From contig JAHBMJ010002239.1 of the NCBI GenBank assembly GCA_018398765.1, forward strand, positions 1 through 18,219: DNA of 18,219 nucleotides, in the 5' to 3' direction. Numbering within the stretch: position 1 is the first letter of the stretch; every line of letters begins with the position of its first letter. The notes beneath the pieces were generated by a model. The model made no database searches and was not told the origin of the DNA. It saw nothing but the letters and a program-made list of their open reading frames with translations. This stretch comes from Chromera velia (lineage: Eukaryota > Sar > Chromeraceae). Shown piece by piece: positions 17,470-18,219 of the stretch. The translations under genes were made by a program, and so were the position numbers.

Positions 17470-17954
17470 ATGGCGACGCAGCTTGTCAGGAGTAGGCTGC
17501 CCGCCTGGGCCCTGCCTGGGAGCCGGGGCCCTCTGGGCTCGGCGGTTTCAGTGCAGACACGTGGAGTCGTCGGCGTGACCCCCCACATGGTGCACTACCC
17601 CCCTCCGCCTCCGCAGGTAAGGTTATCGTCTCAGAGAGGCAGGCAGACAGAGGGCGACCTGTGTTGGGGGCCCTCGCAATCCAAAAAAGATAAAGTCAAG
17701 TGCAAGTCAACTCACCTTCGGGAAGAGAACGTCCTTGTGGTAACGCTTTCCTTTTTACCCTAGTGAGCAGGGTGAAGGCTAAAGGCAACCGTGAGTTCAC
17801 CTCCCCTGTGTTTTCTTTGGTGGTTTGATGTTTGTATTGACGCACGCAGGAGAGGAACCCGGACGGTACCCTGAAGAAATACAGACTCCACCAGTGGACT
17901 TACAAGCACGGGTACACGTGGGAACGCTGGAGGCTCATGCCCGTCGGTATGTGA
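17470..17954 (+). CDS. Small putative mitochondrial protein, ~84 aa
   Basis: Exon 1 (17470-17616, 49 codons) starts MATQLVRSRLPAWALPG and ends PPPPPQ at a strong donor, CAG|GTAAGG. Exon 2 begins after CGCACGCAG at 17850 and encodes ERNPDGTLKKYRL, then HQWTYKHGYTWERWRLMPVG. The first 49 residues contain several Arg and no Asp or Glu, which is typical of a mitochondrial presequence; the Trp/Tyr/Arg-rich second half resembles a small subunit of a mitochondrial complex. Read straight on, the frame stops at TGA 17952-17954. A donor-like G|GTATGT at 17947 could instead splice to CACACAG at about 18007, where a stop also follows at once, so the product length barely changes. The family is not recognised. 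It is head-to-head with ORC5. Confidence 0.6.
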
Positions 17955-18219
17955 GTTGATTGATCGAGCTAGTGATTTAATTGTTTTTTCTTCTCTGGCA
18001 CACACAGGGTGATCTGTGCGCTCGATCTTGCTGGACAGTGACCGCTGTGTTAGATTGCGGAAGAAAAAGTTTGCCCCGGTGGCTGCCAGGTTACATGTTT
18101 GTTTTCTTTCGATTATCGGCATTTCTGCGTATCTGTGCAAACAAACTCGTCCTCTTTTTCTTAACGGACCAGATTCGCACGGCTCTAGATACTGTACAGT
18201 CTCTGCCCCCCCCCCCCCC
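17955..18219. other. 3' flank and C-homopolymer contig end
   Basis: No convincing coding sequence is present. The window ends in at least 14 C residues (18206-18219), a likely assembly break. A CACACAG acceptor-like site near 18007 could belong to the preceding gene's last intron. Confidence 0.5.

Overview
This looks like nuclear DNA of a eukaryote, most likely a coccidian apicomplexan (Sarcocystidae-like: a Sarcocystis, Cystoisospora or Toxoplasma relative). The reasons are the long Ser/Glu/Arg-rich insertions in coding exons, many introns with pyrimidine-rich TGCAG acceptors, TGCATGC motif clusters between genes, abundant (CA)n microsatellites and fold-back repeats. The species cannot be fixed from the sequence. 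The window starts inside a microsatellite and ends in a C homopolymer, so it is probably a whole contig bounded by unassembled low-complexity DNA.

Layout: 1-500 is a compound (CA)n/(CT)n/(GA)n microsatellite. 501-1244 (minus) is an intact, apparently intronless 247-residue ORF that I do not recognise. 1748-3354 is a nest of repeats: three copies of a ~95-bp unit and two large fold-back (inverted-repeat) elements. 3580-6204 holds plausible but unproven small exons, chiefly on the plus strand. 6205-7260 is AT-rich with no gene seen. 7260-8683 is low-complexity 3' flank.

The main gene occupies 16761 to 8684 on the minus strand. I reconstruct 16 exons with compatible splice phases, giving about 1251 residues. 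Read in order it follows origin recognition complex subunit 5 (ORC5): N-terminal extension, a P-loop region with an unusual Walker A, a Walker B exon, sensor-1-like strand, a ~336-codon disordered insertion, and the ORC5-type C-terminal region. It appears to be a replication-initiation AAA+ family protein much longer than the human protein (435 residues).

Divergent from it, across ~700 bp rich in TGCATGC motifs, lies a small plus-strand gene (17470-17954, two exons, ~84 residues) with a mitochondrial-type N-terminus. The two may share a bidirectional promoter.

I found no operon, CRISPR array, rRNA or credible tRNA. The most interesting points are the non-canonical ORC5 P-loop, a splice arrangement that could include or skip the Walker B exon in frame, TG repeats beside two ORC5 3' splice sites, and the nested fold-back elements. 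All homology statements rest on reading motifs by eye; no search was run.
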